From: Jiella pelagia
GTDB taxonomy: Bacteria; Pseudomonadota; Alphaproteobacteria; Rhizobiales; Rhizobiaceae
DNA: 64,000 nucleotides
Direction of reading: 5' to 3'
NCBI RefSeq assembly: GCF_026898155.1
Contig: NZ_CP114029.1
Span: 4,816,001-4,880,000, forward strand
Below are positions 63,244-64,000 of this stretch, piece after piece. The notes under the pieces were generated by a model. The model was not told the DNA's origin and did not search any database. It saw only the letters and a program-made list of their open reading frames with translations. The position numbers and the translations under genes were made by a program. Within the stretch, counting starts at the first letter, position 1, and every line of letters begins with the position of its first letter.

Positions 63244-64000
63244 GTGCCCGTAGCTCCGTGGGCATGTGTGCCATGCCCTTCATGATCCATCCGGATTCCG
63301 TCCTCGCGGGCCCGACCCTCCGTCTCAGCGTCCTCGGCTTCGACAGGCGCCAGGGAGATCAGCGTGTCGGTATCAAAGCTGTTGACGATGAGAATGGCCT
63401 CACTCCACTCACGCCCGCGCAGCAGGTCGACGAGACGAGCAGGTTTGAGGGGAGACATCGTCGCGGAACCGTCGAGCCCCCCGGTCGGGCTTTCGTCCAG
63501 CGCGGCCAGCCATCGCTCGACCCGCATCCGGACGTCGGTATCCTCAACCATGCCGATGCCGGACGGGATCGCGGCAAGCGCACCGGACCAGAAAAGGAAT
63601 TGTCTGATTTTGGCCAGCTCTATGGGTTTTCCGGCACTCAAAGATCGAGCGGCCTCAAGACAGCGGACGGCGTGTGCCTCGAGGCCGAGGATCGGCAGGA
63701 AACGCCCAAGAGCCCGTAAGGCGGTGACCGTTCCGTCGTAGGCCTCCGCCTGGGCAGAGGGCGGTCGCAAAAGCTTTGCGGTCTGAATGACATCACCCTG
63801 CAACGTCACCGACAGCTTCAAGCCCGGCGGGAGCATCGGCAGGAACGGGCCGAACGGCGCGGTATAGGCGTCGAGCGCCAATCCGTCGCGCAGGTCATCG
63901 TCGGTCATCGCCATCGGGCGGCCATAAGGGGTGCCGCCCATCATCCCTTCGCCGCCTTGGCCGTAATCTCCCTTGCCGCGCCAGGGATTGGGTGGTTCGT
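63240..64000 (-). CDS. complex I-associated protein (5' partial)
   Basis: The frame is open to the window edge (about 253 residues visible). The visible N-terminal part has GEGMMGGTPYGRPMAM, then APFGPFLPMLPPGLKLSVTLQGDVIQ, which resembles a degenerate start of NuoD/HycE-type large subunits. The nickel-site Cys pairs of hydrogenases are absent. The end is His-rich (HEGHGTHAHGATGT). It is the first visible gene of the operon and overlaps NuoH by four bases. A NuoD-like partner is my best guess. Confidence 0.55.
   Translation of the reverse strand, partial: EPPNPWRGKGDYGQGGEGMMGGTPYGRPMAMTDDDLRDGLALDAYTAPFGPFLPMLPPGLKLSVTLQGDVIQTAKLLRPPSAQAEAYDGTVTALRALGRFLPILGLEAHAVRCLEAARSLSAGKPIELAKIRQFLFWSGALAAIPSGIGMVEDTDVRMRVERWLAALDESPTGGLDGSATMSPLKPARLVDLLRGREWSEAILIVNSFDTDTLISLAPVEAEDAETEGRAREDGIRMDHEGHGTHAHGATGT

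Noticed and set aside
1..64000. tRNA, rRNA, CRISPR arrays and toxin-antitoxin pairs.
   Set aside because: None could be recognised by eye on either strand; a dedicated covariance-model search would be decisive.

Overview
This is a GC-rich (about 60+ % by eye) alphaproteobacterial accessory region, most like Hyphomicrobiales/Rhizobiales or a neighbouring group. I infer this from codon use, the rhizobial-type dmeR-dmeF pair and the families present; no 16S, tRNA or core marker confirms it. Nearly every intact gene concerns copper or another transition metal, the cell envelope, or respiration. The mixture with insertion sequences and gene fragments suggests a metal-resistance island or plasmid. 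No tRNA, rRNA, CRISPR array or replication origin was seen.

Layout. (1) 1-6.3 kb: two isoprenylcysteine-methyltransferase-like membrane proteins, a Met-rich periplasmic protein, a CopB-type (CPH) ATPase, an APC permease and a copB fragment. (2) 6.2-13.1 kb: a carbon module of HAD-GH65 disaccharide phosphorylase, acetate kinase and phosphoketolase. (3) 13.1-18.7 kb: decayed IS66 and IS256-family elements, an ackA fragment, and a DUF302 gene split by an intact IS256-family element. (4) 18.7-28.6 kb: a second permease, two CopA-type ATPases, CopZ, a CueR-like regulator and DUF305. (5) 28.8-33.5 kb: a nickel/cobalt block of His-rich protein, HupE, membrane anchor, DmeR, DmeF and an MFS transporter. 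(6) 33.6-34.8 kb: an ISAs1-family element. (7) 34.9-43.7 kb: a copper periplasmic operon of TolC, two multicopper oxidases, cupredoxin, CusF-like protein, DUF305, an adenylate cyclase and cytochrome c. (8) 43.7-46.3 kb (minus): glutaredoxin-MauE, DUF305 and cytochrome c. (9) 46.5-53.4 kb: ZIP transporter, then a CueR-box operon with a beta-propeller, two DUF411 proteins, cytochrome c, SCO1-like and PCuAC genes. (10) 53.6-56.4 kb: lipoprotein, a MarR regulator with a perfect palindrome over its start, and MCO and IS3 fragments. (11) 56.4-64 kb (minus): nuoHJKLMN-like membrane-arm genes.

Working together. A CueR-like sensor and at least five CueR-type operators probably coordinate export (CopA, CopB), chaperoning (CopZ, CusF-like, PCuAC), periplasmic oxidation (two Tat-dependent oxidases) and outer-membrane efflux (TolC). 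DmeR separately controls Ni/Co efflux. The phosphorylase/phosphoketolase and Nuo-like modules may supply energy under metal stress, but that is inference.

The most unusual signal is that about a third of the larger genes carry frame breaks, and eight breaks sit at the same motif. Where homology predicts GAGCTC the sequence reads GAG-N-CTC, with one extra base at the exact centre. By eye only one intact GAGCTC remains in 64 kb (10318-10323). This is either a systematic consensus error at a modified motif or a real footprint of site-specific cleavage and end joining.
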